Origin: Paenibacillus sp. JJ-100
Lineage (GTDB): Bacteria > Bacillota > Bacilli > Paenibacillales > Paenibacillaceae
Assembly (NCBI RefSeq): GCF_948329825.1
Contig: NZ_CAOJCM010000002.1
Location: forward strand, 744,001-808,000
Direction: 5' to 3'
DNA length: 64,000 nucleotides
Shown here piece by piece: positions 34,122 to 43,212 of this stretch; position 1 is the stretch's first letter; each line of letters opens with the position of its first letter. The position numbers and the translations under genes are program-made. Under the pieces are notes generated by a model. That model worked only from the letters and a program-made list of their open reading frames with translations. It ran no database searches and was not told the DNA's origin.

Positions 34122-35498
34122 GTGATCATTGGTATGAGGCTATTGGAAGACGTCTTACTCTGCACCTCGATGGCTTGCTTTCTCTATGTCATCTGGGCAA
34201 GACATCACTTGCGTCCGCTGACAGCACGAACCATCCCTGCAGTATTGCTAGGAATTATCGTTCTTCATTTTACATTTGAACATCCACGTTGGATTATGCT
34301 CCCGGTCTACGGAATCACAATCGTTGTGATGGTCCTTTGTATATTCAGAGGAAAGGGAACCCGACATACCTTCCGCCCGTTCAAACGCATTCGCTCCATC
34401 TTACTCAGCTTATTTGCCCTGCTGGCAGCAGGTCTTACTTGGGGAATTGCAGGTTTACTTCCACTCTTTAAATTCACAGAACCCAGCGGTCCCCATCGTG
34501 TTGGTGTAATTGATTACACCTGGGGTGATCTAAAACGCACCTTCGATGATGGAACCATCCGGCGGTTGAACGTAAGAATATGGTATCCAGCAAGCAAAGA
34601 GCTGACTACCCCTGCATATTACATCCCTCAATCGGATAATTTTATCCAAGCCGTAAAAAAACAATATGGTCTGTGGTCCCAATTACTGCTCCATTATCGA
34701 AAAGTCGAGATTCCTGCACAGTATGCGGCTCCATTTTTTTCTAAAGACACCGCAGTACCCGCTGTTGTCTATTTGCACGGCAATCAGCTTGGCACCCGTT
34801 TTACTGGAACGTTCCAAGCACTTGAATTAGCAAGTCATGGCTACATAGTCATCGCGCTTGAACATCCCGGGACGGCCTTTTTAAGTGCGTATAACAAAGA
34901 TGACTACATTCCCTTTACTCATGCGTTCGCAGATCTACCAAATCACTTCAGCAGACACAATACCGTGGCAGTCCCCATCATACAGGAAATGCAAGATGAT
35001 GTGCAGTTCGTACTCCAATATCTACAACACATCGATCGCTATGAAACGAACTCTCTACTCTCGAATCGAATGGATCCTGATCGAATCGCTGTCGTCGGCC
35101 ATTCCTTCGGCGGAGCAGTTGCAGCACATATGCTGGCTAATACAACCATAGTTAAAGTTGCTGTCAATCTCGATGGTTATCTTTATGGTGATTATCCTGA
35201 CAATCCTTCGCAGAAGCCCTTACTCATATTAAATGGGGGGCTACTAATCAAAGGCTTGGAAGAAACGATGACCGGACTGGAAGAGGAACGTGCTGTGCGC
35301 AACCGTCTACTTGGACAAAATGGAAAGGAAGTGACTCTTCCGCAAGCAGGGCATTTGACTTTCACTGATCTTCCTCTATACTCACCACGACTATTTAAGC
35401 CACTTGCGCCGGACATTATCCATCAGCACCGTCTGATCAATGAGTATACGCTACGTTTCCTGGATGACCACCTGGTAACCAAGATAGAACAGAGATAA
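34122..35498 (+). CDS. Alpha/beta hydrolase, PAF-acetylhydrolase-like, with membrane N-terminus
   Basis: The 458-residue protein has three or four membrane helices in its first 130 residues (for example VLLGIIVLHFTF and SLFALLAAGLTWGIAGLL). An outward hydrolase domain follows: oxyanion region VVYLHGNQLGTRF, nucleophile elbow VVGHSFGGAVAAHM, the acid in VNLDGYLYGD, and the histidine in PQAGHLTFTD. The layout matches platelet-activating-factor acetylhydrolase-like or chlorophyllase-like lipases. GTG 34122 is just after AAAGGAT; ATG 34134 is the alternative start. It lies nine bases after the broken MerR gene, so they formed an operon. Confidence 0.85.
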   Translation: MIIGMRLLEDVLLCTSMACFLYVIWARHHLRPLTARTIPAVLLGIIVLHFTFEHPRWIMLPVYGITIVVMVLCIFRGKGTRHTFRPFKRIRSILLSLFALLAAGLTWGIAGLLPLFKFTEPSGPHRVGVIDYTWGDLKRTFDDGTIRRLNVRIWYPASKELTTPAYYIPQSDNFIQAVKKQYGLWSQLLLHYRKVEIPAQYAAPFFSKDTAVPAVVYLHGNQLGTRFTGTFQALELASHGYIVIALEHPGTAFLSAYNKDDYIPFTHAFADLPNHFSRHNTVAVPIIQEMQDDVQFVLQYLQHIDRYETNSLLSNRMDPDRIAVVGHSFGGAVAAHMLANTTIVKVAVNLDGYLYGDYPDNPSQKPLLILNGGLLIKGLEETMTGLEEERAVRNRLLGQNGKEVTLPQAGHLTFTDLPLYSPRLFKPLAPDIIHQHRLINEYTLRFLDDHLVTKIEQR

Positions 35499-35551
35499 TC
35501 TCCTGTGCTTTGAGATCATCTTCTGGGCAACGCCCTTCTGTCCCGGCGGAT

Positions 35552-35875
35552 CTAATGCTTCTTGTTACGTCGCCATAATTCCCTTGCCCATACACCTATA
35601 ACTCCACACAGTAGCAATGCACAGTATGCCCAGGCAAACAGCATTGCCAGTCCTAGTCCGATGTTGGCATCCAGTCGTTCATCGGTAGTGTAGGTATACC
35701 ATGCAAAAGCGAGCGGTGCAGCGCCAACGATAAACAGCGCCATGAACCATACTATCCAGTTGCGGCTGCGAGAGGATGGCTCGAGACGTCTCTGTTTGCG
35801 AATCCACAGAAATAATAACCAACAGATTAAAATGTACATGAGACTAGTGAGTATGATTTTCATAAAATCTGACAT
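35552..35875 (-). CDS. Hypothetical membrane protein (107 aa)
   Basis: The protein has three hydrophobic helices: IILTSLMYILICWLLFLWI (about 6-24), WIVWFMALFIVGAAPLAFAW (about 40-60), and LGLAMLFAWAYCALLLCGVI (about 75-95). It has basic ends (RKQRR, RRNKKH). ATG 35875 follows GGGGAGG at ten bases; an ATG at 35923 is less well placed. The family is not recognised. Confidence 0.65.
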   Translation of the reverse strand: MSDFMKIILTSLMYILICWLLFLWIRKQRRLEPSSRSRNWIVWFMALFIVGAAPLAFAWYTYTTDERLDANIGLGLAMLFAWAYCALLLCGVIGVWARELWRRNKKH

Positions 35876-36001
35876 AGGCAGTGGCCTCCCCACTTCAAAC
35901 ATTCTTTTGATGTTATGCTCCAAGACCCTGAATCATGAAGCCAGCCAATAGACTTCGTACAAAGCCTTGCCCATCATTACCCACATAAATAACCCTTCAA
36001 T

Positions 36002-36052
36002 AAAAAAACAAACCACCGTCTGACTCCTTCCAAGTCACGACGCTGGTTTGTG
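36002..36052 (-). terminator. Terminator after the ABC exporter gene
   Basis: On the minus strand AACCAGCGTC pairs with GACGGTGGTT (one mismatch), followed by seven T residues. Confidence 0.75.
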
Positions 36053-36064
36053 CTAGAACAGCAG

Positions 36065-37780
36065 TTATGCACCAAACTGCGCATAGTGCAGGCGGCTGTA
36101 TACGCCACCGGAAGCAAGAAGCTCCTCATGTCGTCCCTGCTCGGTGATCCCCTGCTCGGCAACAACTACAATGCGATCTGCATTTTTAATTGTAGCCAGC
36201 CTGTGAGCAATCACAAGCGTGGTACGTCCTTCCGACAACTCCGCAAGTGATTGTTGAATTGCGGCTTCCGTTTCCGTATCGAGCGCAGAGGTCGCTTCAT
36301 CCAGAATGAGAATCGGTGGATTCTTCAGGAACATTCGAGCAATCGATAACCGCTGCTTCTGTCCACCAGAGAGCTTCACGCCACGTTCACCAATAAGTGT
36401 ATCCAGTCCTTCTGGCATAGATTGAATCAGAGATTCCATCTGAGCGCGCCTTGCAGCCATCCAGATTTCTTCTTCCGTAGCATCCAGCTTGCCATACGCA
36501 ATATTTTCTCGAATAGTACCATCAAAGAGAAAAACGTCCTGCTGTACAATCCCGATCTGGCTACGTAAAGAATCCAGCGTCATGTGCTGAATCTCCTGAC
36601 CATCAATGGTGATGCGCCCTTCCAGAACATCATAGAATCGCGGGAGCAGACTGCAGAGTGTCGTTTTCCCTGCCCCTGATGGACCAACTAGAGCGACGGT
36701 TTCCCCAGCTTGAATGCTCAAGTCAATCCTTTGAAGCACAGGCTCCTGATCCGAATAACCGAAGGTCACTTGCTCATACCGAATATCCCCACGCAGATGG
36801 GATACCGGCTTGGCGTTAACATGATCTTTAACATCAGGCTCCATATCAAGTAAGTCCGTATATCTCTTGAAGCCTGCAATTCCCTTAGGATACGTTTCAA
36901 TAACCGAATTGATCTTCTGAATTGGCGTCAGGAATACGTTGGATAACATAATAAATGCGATAAACTGACCATAACTCATACTACCCTTAATGACAAACCA
37001 CGTCCCGCATACGAGAACAAACAACGATACCAGCTTCATCAGCACATAACTAATGGAAGAGTTCCAGGCCATAATCTTGTACGCAATCAACTTGGTTTGA
37101 CGGAAACGACCATTGTTTACAGCAAATTGTGCCTTCTCATACTCTTCATTCGCAAAAGCCTGAACTACACGAATTCCAGTAATATTGTTTTCTACACGAG
37201 CATTGAAATCTGCAATATCCCCGAACATTCGGCTGAACGCTTTGGACATTTTGTTACCGAAATACAAGGAAAGATAGATAATAAGCGGCACAATGATAAA
37301 CGTCAGAATCGCCAGATTCCCGTTAATGCTCATCATAATGCTGAATGCCCCCACAAGTGTCATGACCGCGATGAATACATCCTCCGGACCATGATGGGCA
37401 ATCTCCCCGATATCCATCAGATCATTCGTCATACGAGATACCAGATGTCCGGTCTTGGTGTTGTCAAAGTAACGGAACGAAAGCTTCTGTACGTGGTTAA
37501 ACAGATTTTTTCGCATATCCGTTTCAATATTGATCCCCAGCTTGTGCCCCCAATAGGTAACCACGTAGTTCAGGAACGCACTCAGCAGGTAGATACCGAG
37601 TAGCACTACACACGCCCATAGGATCCAGTCCCAGCGGCCAGCAGGCAGCAGATCATCCACAACCCGGTTCACCGCCAGCGGAAAAGCCAGCTCCAGCACA
37701 GCGACCAGAATCGCACAGGTGAAATCCAGAATAAACAGCTTTTTATATGGCCTGTAATAGGCGAAAAAACGACGAAGCAT
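36065..37780 (-). CDS. ABC exporter (fused membrane and ATPase domains)
   Basis: The 571-residue half transporter has six membrane helices in residues 1-310 and then an ATPase domain: Walker A GPSGAGKTT, Q-loop IGIVQQDVFLFDGTI, signature LSGGQKQRLSIARM, Walker B ILILDEATSALD, and the H-loop VIAHRLATI. It would work as a homodimer and export drugs, lipids or peptides. ATG 37780 follows AAGGGGGAC. It begins 48 bases after the second FecCD permease gene on the same strand, so it may be the third gene of the Fur-controlled operon. A role in siderophore export is possible but not shown. Confidence 0.88.
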   Translation of the reverse strand: MLRRFFAYYRPYKKLFILDFTCAILVAVLELAFPLAVNRVVDDLLPAGRWDWILWACVVLLGIYLLSAFLNYVVTYWGHKLGINIETDMRKNLFNHVQKLSFRYFDNTKTGHLVSRMTNDLMDIGEIAHHGPEDVFIAVMTLVGAFSIMMSINGNLAILTFIIVPLIIYLSLYFGNKMSKAFSRMFGDIADFNARVENNITGIRVVQAFANEEYEKAQFAVNNGRFRQTKLIAYKIMAWNSSISYVLMKLVSLFVLVCGTWFVIKGSMSYGQFIAFIMLSNVFLTPIQKINSVIETYPKGIAGFKRYTDLLDMEPDVKDHVNAKPVSHLRGDIRYEQVTFGYSDQEPVLQRIDLSIQAGETVALVGPSGAGKTTLCSLLPRFYDVLEGRITIDGQEIQHMTLDSLRSQIGIVQQDVFLFDGTIRENIAYGKLDATEEEIWMAARRAQMESLIQSMPEGLDTLIGERGVKLSGGQKQRLSIARMFLKNPPILILDEATSALDTETEAAIQQSLAELSEGRTTLVIAHRLATIKNADRIVVVAEQGITEQGRHEELLASGGVYSRLHYAQFGA

Positions 37781-37828
37781 GAAGCAATGTCCCCCTTAAG
37801 GCAATTCTCCGAGAATGATGATTACCTT

Positions 37829-38860
37829 CTAATTCGTCCTGCTTAAAAGGTACAGAAAGTATGGAGCACCCAAAATAGCAACCAGAATTCCTGCTGGTAT
37901 CTCTGAAGGTTGCAAAATGACACGTCCCAGCGTGTCTGCAACCAGTACAAGCAAAGAACCGACAAGTGCAGAGGCAGGTAGCAGAAACTGATGTTTAGGA
38001 CCTACCAGACGTCGCGCTAGGTGAGGCCCAATTAACCCAACAAAACCGATCCCACCGCTAACAGAAACACATGCACCAGCAAGAATTGCAGCAGCAGCAA
38101 GTAGAACGATTCGTTCACGCTCTACTGAAGCCCCCAGACCGCTTGCTGTCTGATCACCCAGATTTAATACATTCAGCACACGGGCCTTCGCAAGTACCAG
38201 CGGCACAAACACAATAATGAACGGGAGTAACGCCATGACAAACTTCCAGTTAGATCCCCAGATGCTGCCGGCGAGCCAAGTGGCTACAAATTGATATTTT
38301 TCCGGACTAAGCCGAAGCGTTAATACGATCATAGCTGAACTTATACCGGCTGCGACCCCAATCCCTGTAAGGAGCATACGGGTCGGCAAAATACCTTCAC
38401 CTTTTTTGTATGAAAGGATGTAGATTAAAAATGCGGCAAGGCACGCACCAACTAGAGCCAAGAGTGGAAGTAGAAAGATCGGAGCAGCTGTTGTTGTTGG
38501 AAAAAAAGAAACAAACAGCATCACCATAAGTCCAGCACCTGCATTAATACCAAGAATACCCGGATCAGCAAGTGCATTGCGCGACACTCCTTGCAGAATA
38601 CAACCGGACAAGGCCAATCCCGCGCCAATCAATACAGCAATCACGATGCGAGGCAACCGGAATTCAAATAGAATCAGTTCCTGCTTTGGAGTTCCGCCTC
38701 CAAACAGTGTCCGCAGAACATCAATCGGTGAAAGCTTGGTAAAACCGGTATTCATGCTGACTATAAAAGCTGTCACAATCAAAAGACTAAGCGCAATAAG
38801 AACAACGACAGATTTTGTTTTCTTTTTACGCTCTGCTCCAACCATTGTAGAAGAACCCAT
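37829..38860 (-). CDS. FecCD-type iron-siderophore ABC permease, second subunit
   Basis: The 343-residue membrane protein has about nine to ten helices and the family motifs LPRIVIAVLIGAGLALSGC, NALADPGILGINAGAGLMV and GGIGFVGLIGPHLARRLVG (the ATPase contact). It imports ferric siderophores with the first subunit. ATG 38860 follows AGGAGG at nine bases and begins one base after the stop codon of the first subunit. No ATPase or substrate-binding protein is encoded nearby; in B. subtilis such permeases share the YusV ATPase. Substrate unknown. Confidence 0.9.
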   Translation of the reverse strand: MGSSTMVGAERKKKTKSVVVLIALSLLIVTAFIVSMNTGFTKLSPIDVLRTLFGGGTPKQELILFEFRLPRIVIAVLIGAGLALSGCILQGVSRNALADPGILGINAGAGLMVMLFVSFFPTTTAAPIFLLPLLALVGACLAAFLIYILSYKKGEGILPTRMLLTGIGVAAGISSAMIVLTLRLSPEKYQFVATWLAGSIWGSNWKFVMALLPFIIVFVPLVLAKARVLNVLNLGDQTASGLGASVERERIVLLAAAAILAGACVSVSGGIGFVGLIGPHLARRLVGPKHQFLLPASALVGSLLVLVADTLGRVILQPSEIPAGILVAILGAPYFLYLLSRTN

Positions 38861-38861
38861 A

Positions 38862-39923
38862 CTACAGCGTCCTCCTTTCTTGCCGCGCCAAATACAAGAA
38901 AAACGGCACCCCAATGAGGGCAACCAGAGCGCCAATTGGCGTCTCGTGAGGCGGGTTAATCATACGTGCAGCCAGATCCGAAAATACGAGCAACAAACTG
39001 CCCATGATGGCCGAACAGGGAATGATCCAGCGATAATCGACCCCAACCAGCTTTCGTGTCAGATGAGGAATGATCAAACCAACAAATCCTACTGCACCCA
39101 CCACAGATACAGCGGTACCCGCCAGAATAAGTACTACGATCAGACCAATTAATTTAATCAGACCTGTACGCTGCCCTAATCCGACTGCGATATCTTCCCC
39201 AAGACTAAGCAGGGTAATCGAACGTGAGATGATCAAACTGACAATGAGTGCTGCAAGCACCCAGGGAAACATCACTTCAAGTTGCGACCACTTCGTTCCC
39301 GCGATCCCTCCAGCAGTCCAGAAGGCCAAGTCTTGTCCGATTCTGAAGTATAGTGCAATTCCCTCACTAAGCGCAGTCAGCATCGCTGTAACAGCAGCTC
39401 CCGCCAGAACTAGGCGCAGAGGAGTCAGACCTGATCTGGATGCTGCACCGAAACCATACACAAGAAGAACACCAAGTCCCGCTCCCAAGAATGAATACAT
39501 AACAATGTACATATATGACAGGCCGGGAAAAAAGGCAAAACAGATTGCCAGTGCCAATCCCGCACCAGCGTTCAGACCAAGCAATCCTGAATCGGCGAGC
39601 GGATTCCGGGTCATCCCTTGCATGATCGCACCTGCAACAGCGAAACAAGCACCTACCATCGCTCCACCGAGTATACGCGGCAACCGAATCTCCCATATGA
39701 CCTGATGGGGCGTAAGATCAGGATTGAAATTAAAGACTGCCTGCCAGACCACGCCGAGCTGAATATCTGCAGCGCCATACGAGATAGACAACGCCATACT
39801 TAGAGCCAGTAGTAGAATACCTCCTGTAAGAATGAGAGTAGCGGCCCAAGGGCGTGTATGGATTTTGGCTGTCGGTGACTCCGTATTCGTATTGGAATCC
39901 ACAGATGATTGGTTTGAGCTCAT
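38862..39923 (-). CDS. FecCD-type iron-siderophore ABC permease, first subunit
   Basis: The 353-residue partner of the next gene carries RLPRILGGAMVGACFAVAGA, NPLADSGLLGLNAGAGLAL and GAVGFVGLIIPHLTRKLVG. A hydrophilic Ser/Asn/Thr-rich N-terminus of about 25 residues precedes the first helix. ATG 39923 has AGGTGGA five bases upstream and overlaps, by ATGA, the stop codon of a 16-codon leader ORF. A Fur box lies about 80 bases further upstream, so the operon should be induced by iron starvation. Confidence 0.9.
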   Translation of the reverse strand: MSSNQSSVDSNTNTESPTAKIHTRPWAATLILTGGILLLALSMALSISYGAADIQLGVVWQAVFNFNPDLTPHQVIWEIRLPRILGGAMVGACFAVAGAIMQGMTRNPLADSGLLGLNAGAGLALAICFAFFPGLSYMYIVMYSFLGAGLGVLLVYGFGAASRSGLTPLRLVLAGAAVTAMLTALSEGIALYFRIGQDLAFWTAGGIAGTKWSQLEVMFPWVLAALIVSLIISRSITLLSLGEDIAVGLGQRTGLIKLIGLIVVLILAGTAVSVVGAVGFVGLIIPHLTRKLVGVDYRWIIPCSAIMGSLLLVFSDLAARMINPPHETPIGALVALIGVPFFLYLARQERRTL

Positions 39924-39970
39924 GCTTGTCCACCTGTGTTATGAAAGAAGCCTGTGAATCGTATGTACAT
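39920..39970 (-). CDS. Leader peptide ORF before the FecCD operon (16 aa)
   Basis: ATG 39970 lies six to seven bases after an excellent ribosome binding site, GGAGAGGTGAT. It encodes MYIRFTGFFHNTGGQA. Its TGA overlaps the FecCD start codon as ATGA, so ribosomes ending the leader can restart on the permease. The site strength and the exact overlap argue for translational coupling. No conservation data are available. Confidence 0.45.
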   Translation of the reverse strand: MYIRFTGFFHNTGGQA

Positions 39971-40001
39971 AACAATCACCTCTCCAAAATATCCGTTCTA
40001 T

Positions 40002-40016
40002 TGATATTGATTCTCA
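40002..40016. promoter_or_regulatory. Fur box of the FecCD operon
   Basis: On the minus strand TGAGAATCAATATCA matches the 7-1-7 Fur operator TGATAATNATTATCA with two mismatches. It sits 32 bases before the leader ORF. Fur with iron would repress. Confidence 0.7.
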
Positions 40017-40111
40017 TTCCCATAGAACATTGTAAGGGAATCTCTTCCGTCTGGCAATGGACAAAAAAATATGTTTCTTGAAAACAGGAACATTTTCACA
40101 TGAAATATACA

Positions 40112-40151
40112 TAAAAAAAGACCATACAGAGCTCCCAAGCTCTTGTATGGC
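40112..40151 (-). terminator. Terminator after the glycerophosphodiesterase gene
   Basis: A 13-bp near-perfect stem CCATACAAGAGCT / AGCTCTGTATGG on the minus strand is followed by seven T residues. Confidence 0.85.
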
Positions 40152-40192
40152 CACGCAATATATAATCTAAACTACCTCTTGCTAATAATCAC

Positions 40193-40930
40193 TTAACGGA
40201 TCTGAACCAGCTTCAAGGAAGCCAGTACGTCTGGCTGATCTGTGATTATACCTTGTACGCCCATATCTAGCATCATCTTCATTTCAGCAGGATCATTGAC
40301 GGTAAATGGATAGGTCACCATGCCTTGGGCAAGTGCAGCGGCAACTTCTTCTTTTGTCACAGCCAGCTTGTAGGGATGCAAACCCGATGCTTCCAGTTTG
40401 GCAGCATAATCATGAGGACGGTACAACTTTTCCATATACAAAAGCGCTGTGCGAATGTTCGGCGCAATGCGTTTACATTTCACAAGAGATGCGTGGTTGA
40501 AGCTCGACAACACAACTTGTTGCTCCATGTTCCACTCCTGAATGATCTGAATGACCTTCTCTTCCATCCCCTTGTAAGGCACAATGCCGTTTTTCAGCTC
40601 CAGATTGAGCAGAATTCTCTTCCCTTGCACCAGATTCAATAACATCTCCAGTGAAGGGATTGGTTCCCCCGCAAAATTCGTATGAAACCAGGAGCCTGCA
40701 TCAAGCGTACGCAGCTTCTCATAAGTGCAGTCTTTGACCCAACCCGTCGTTCCTGCTGTCCGTTGTAATGTTTCGTCATGGATGAGCACCAGTCGTCCAT
40801 CAGCAGACATCTGCACATCCGTCTCAATCCCCGTTGCACCGAGTTCCAGAGCCCGTTCAAAAGCAATCATTGTATTCTCTGGGCACACAGCGGATGCACC
40901 TCGGTGAGCGATAATTTCAATCTTGTTCAA
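40193..40930 (-). CDS. Glycerophosphodiester phosphodiesterase
   Basis: The enzyme hydrolyses glycerophosphodiesters to glycerol-3-phosphate and an alcohol. The 245-residue protein is a TIM-barrel with IEIIAHRGASAVCPENTM (catalytic His-Arg and the Glu-Asn pair), ATGIETDVQMSADGRLVLIH (metal Glu/Asp and the second His), and GIITDQPDVL near the end. There is no signal peptide, so it is the cytoplasmic UgpQ type. TTG 40930 lies seven to eight bases after AGGAGG; the longer frame has no site. Confidence 0.9.
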   Translation of the reverse strand: MNKIEIIAHRGASAVCPENTMIAFERALELGATGIETDVQMSADGRLVLIHDETLQRTAGTTGWVKDCTYEKLRTLDAGSWFHTNFAGEPIPSLEMLLNLVQGKRILLNLELKNGIVPYKGMEEKVIQIIQEWNMEQQVVLSSFNHASLVKCKRIAPNIRTALLYMEKLYRPHDYAAKLEASGLHPYKLAVTKEEVAAALAQGMVTYPFTVNDPAEMKMMLDMGVQGIITDQPDVLASLKLVQIR

Positions 40931-41158
40931 TACAGCCCCTCCTGCGTTCAAAGTGGATTCTATGAACTTCACTATAACCACCGTTTGTCATACGCATATT
41001 AAGAGAACGTTTTATTTGTGTGTGGGGCTTCTTAATAAACATGTGGTCTAACATTTATAGGACTGGGAGATTCACTCATTTTTGCGAACTCAATCTGAAA
41101 AACAACATAAGATATATCAGTCATAGACCACTGTACTCCGTTGTAAGGAGGTAGCCCA

Positions 41159-41431
41159 TTGAAATCACGAACTAGGAAGCACACGATCTCTTCCAGATCT
41201 GGCGCTCCTCCCAGAGGACCACGACGAGCCACTCGACGTGCTTCTGTTCGAGGACTCTCTATACCTGACAGAACGAGTAATCGGTCGACAGTCGTTGATT
41301 CTCAACAGAATAGGCTTGATCAACTGGCCCTTGTTGCCGCTATTCTCGCACTTATTGCTGCTGTCATTGGAGTATACATTGCCTGGAAGACGCTAATTCT
41401 ACCTAATGGTACGAATGAAATCATCGTATAG
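41159..41431 (+). CDS. Small basic single-pass membrane protein (90 aa)
   Basis: TTG 41159 lies six bases after AAGGAGGT. Residues 1-45 are very basic (KSRTRKH, RRATRRASVRG). Residues 56-78 form one membrane helix, ALVAAILALIAAVIGVYIAW, and a short tail follows. The arginine-rich half could bind nucleic acid or phospholipid. It lies close to a sporulation peptide gene, but no family is recognised. A terminator follows. Confidence 0.6.
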   Translation: MKSRTRKHTISSRSGAPPRGPRRATRRASVRGLSIPDRTSNRSTVVDSQQNRLDQLALVAAILALIAAVIGVYIAWKTLILPNGTNEIIV

Positions 41432-41432
41432 T

Positions 41433-41483
41433 TCCCCCTCACTTCCGACTCGATTTCGCTACAATGAGGTGGGGGTCTTTTTT
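41433..41483 (+). terminator. Terminator after the small basic protein gene
   Basis: CCCCCTCA near 41434 pairs with the GAGGTGGGGG arm ending at 41475, followed after TC by six T residues; the stem is imperfect. Confidence 0.6.
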
Positions 41484-41596
41484 GTACAAGTAGAAAAAAC
41501 CGTTCCCCGGAAACGCCGGCAGCCGCCGGCGTCTCTTTGGAAAGGCCATTTTTTCTGACGCTGCCCTAAAATTGCATCGTCACAGAATGGTCTGAA

Positions 41597-41725
41597 TTAC
41601 AGAACGAAAGTGCGGGAGATGATAACGAGCAAGATAAACAATACCAGGATTGCGCCTGTTGATGTCCATGCTCCGCCGCCGAAACCTCCGCAGTACCCAT
41701 AACCTGTTCCTTTGAGTTCGCTCAT
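41597..41725 (-). CDS. YjcZ-family sporulation peptide
   Basis: The 42-residue peptide has the glycine/tyrosine-rich start GYGYCGGFGGG followed by one membrane helix, ILVLFILLVIIS. This is the pattern of the YjcZ/SscA family of small spore proteins. ATG 41725 follows AAGGGGAG. It is monocistronic. The GC-rich hairpin at 41513-41532 (ACGCCGGC / GCCGGCGT) lies after it but has no close T run. Confidence 0.85.
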   Translation of the reverse strand: MSELKGTGYGYCGGFGGGAWTSTGAILVLFILLVIISRTFVL

Positions 41726-41865
41726 GAGTGACACTCCCCTTTTCTTCAAAGTACACTATAGACTATGTCCGCAAGTATAATTTGCTTGGGCAGATGAAGA
41801 AGTTTTTCACATTAGCCTGCTCATTTGAAGTGCCCCCTCTCAACAGTGACATGTCCTATGGACAA

Positions 41866-42450
41866 TTACTTTTCGCTCAGCTCGGACCATTTCTGAGTTA
41901 ACTCCTGCGGGATATAAGCAGCCATTTGATTAAGCAGCTCAGCTGGACTCTCTTCCAGACTCCACAAACTAAGATGTGAGGTGTTGGAGAAACCTTCGTG
42001 TACGCTATGTTCGACCATTTTCATCAGAGGACCGTAATATCCGTTGACATTCAACAAGCCAACCGGTTTGCGATGGATACCGATCTGGGCCCAACAGAGC
42101 ACTTCGAACAATTCTTCAAACGTACCCATACCTCCCGGAAGTGCGATGAACCCGTCTGATAATTGCGCCATCGTTGCTTTCCGTTCATGCATCGTGCCAA
42201 CTTCGATCAGTTGAGTAAGTCCGCCGTGAACCACTTCACCTCGGAACAAACCTGTAGGCATCACGCCGATCACCTCTCCACCTGCCGCAAGAGCAGCATC
42301 AGCGACTGCACCCATTAACCCCATACAAGACCCACCATATACCAATGTATATCCGCTGTTCGCAATTTGTTCACCCAACTGAGCAGCATGCTCCAGATAA
42401 TCAGGATGATGCCCTGGGTTGGAACCAGCAAAAACACATATTCGTTTCAA
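41866..42450 (-). CDS. LOG-family Rossmann-fold protein (TIGR00730)
   Basis: The 194-residue protein has the family signatures [29 protein letters not shown] and [14 protein letters not shown]. The last (PGGxGTxxE) is the lysine-decarboxylase-like motif that in practice marks cytokinin riboside 5'-monophosphate phosphoribohydrolases. Bacterial members hydrolyse nucleotide monophosphates; B. subtilis YvdD is an example. TTG 42450 has AGGAG nine bases upstream. It is monocistronic. Confidence 0.88.
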   Translation of the reverse strand: MKRICVFAGSNPGHHPDYLEHAAQLGEQIANSGYTLVYGGSCMGLMGAVADAALAAGGEVIGVMPTGLFRGEVVHGGLTQLIEVGTMHERKATMAQLSDGFIALPGGMGTFEELFEVLCWAQIGIHRKPVGLLNVNGYYGPLMKMVEHSVHEGFSNTSHLSLWSLEESPAELLNQMAAYIPQELTQKWSELSEK

Positions 42451-42637
42451 TCGATCTCACTCCTTCTCATAATCTATCTTGTTAGTATATAACAGTAATG
42501 TCATTCCTATGTTACAACACTTTGACCGAACACAAGCCTAACAATATAAAATAAACACAACATATTCCTAAGCTCACCCAGTGCATTCGAAATGGTATCC
42601 AAGCAGCTTTCATGCATGCAGTTCGCGATAAAAAAAA
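42451..42637. other. Intergenic region
   Basis: AT-rich spacer between the LOG-family gene and the next terminator; no gene or operator seen. Confidence 0.3.
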
Positions 42638-42664
42638 TACCCGGCCGTTTGCAGCCGGCCGGGT
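42638..42664 (-). terminator. Terminator after the ung-linked hypothetical gene
   Basis: On the minus strand ACCCGGCCGG / CGGCCGGGT is followed by eight T residues. It sits about 110 bases after the stop codon. Confidence 0.8.
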
Positions 42665-42772
42665 TCCCAAATTCATACACATCATTTAGAAGGGGTTGTT
42701 ATGTTCTTACTATAAGATCGAAACATTAATGCCATATGATCGCTATATGAAATACATATTAAATTTTGCCAA

Positions 42773-43192
42773 TTATCGTATACCGCGCCGCGAACGCACG
42801 ACAAACATATGCTTGTCTTTACGAAGTAATCGGCCATCTTCAAGCTCGACCTGATCTTCGTCATGTCTGACGATTGTAGTGGATAACGCTACGATTTTCG
42901 TTCGGTTCCAGATCATAATCTGCGACTTGAAATAAATCGCATTTTCAAACTGGATTGCCTTTTTCATAACATATCCGATCTTGTGCACTTCAGAACGTGC
43001 TCTCTTTAGAGGTAGGCTTTCTTCAGGAAGAGGTTTAATCATTGCAATATTGTCAAACGAAACCTTAATTCGCTTCGGTCCGATTCGAACACATTCCGCT
43101 TCTTCATCCCACTCCACCAGCGTACCTTTTAGAGGCTCGCGAACTCCTGTTGCCCGATATACTGCCACTTTTCGTCCAATCCAATGTCGCAA
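42773..43192 (-). CDS. Hypothetical protein downstream of ung (139 aa)
   Basis: The first part, RHWIGRKVAVYRATGVREPL followed by KGTLVEWDEE, reads like a small beta-barrel (PRC or Sm-like), and the second half repeats strands (VELEDGRLLRKDKHMFVV). I do not recognise a family. TTG 43192 has GGAGG eight bases upstream; a GTG at 43207 overlaps that site. It begins 20 bases after the ung stop codon and is probably cotranscribed with ung. Confidence 0.6.
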   Translation of the reverse strand: MRHWIGRKVAVYRATGVREPLKGTLVEWDEEAECVRIGPKRIKVSFDNIAMIKPLPEESLPLKRARSEVHKIGYVMKKAIQFENAIYFKSQIMIWNRTKIVALSTTIVRHDEDQVELEDGRLLRKDKHMFVVRSRRGIR

Positions 43193-43212
43193 TGTGCCCG
43201 CCTCCACTCGAT

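Noticed and set aside
41513..41532. GC-rich hairpin ACGCCGGC/GCCGGCGT as a terminator
   Set aside because: There is no adjacent T run on either strand, so I only mention it as a stem-loop.
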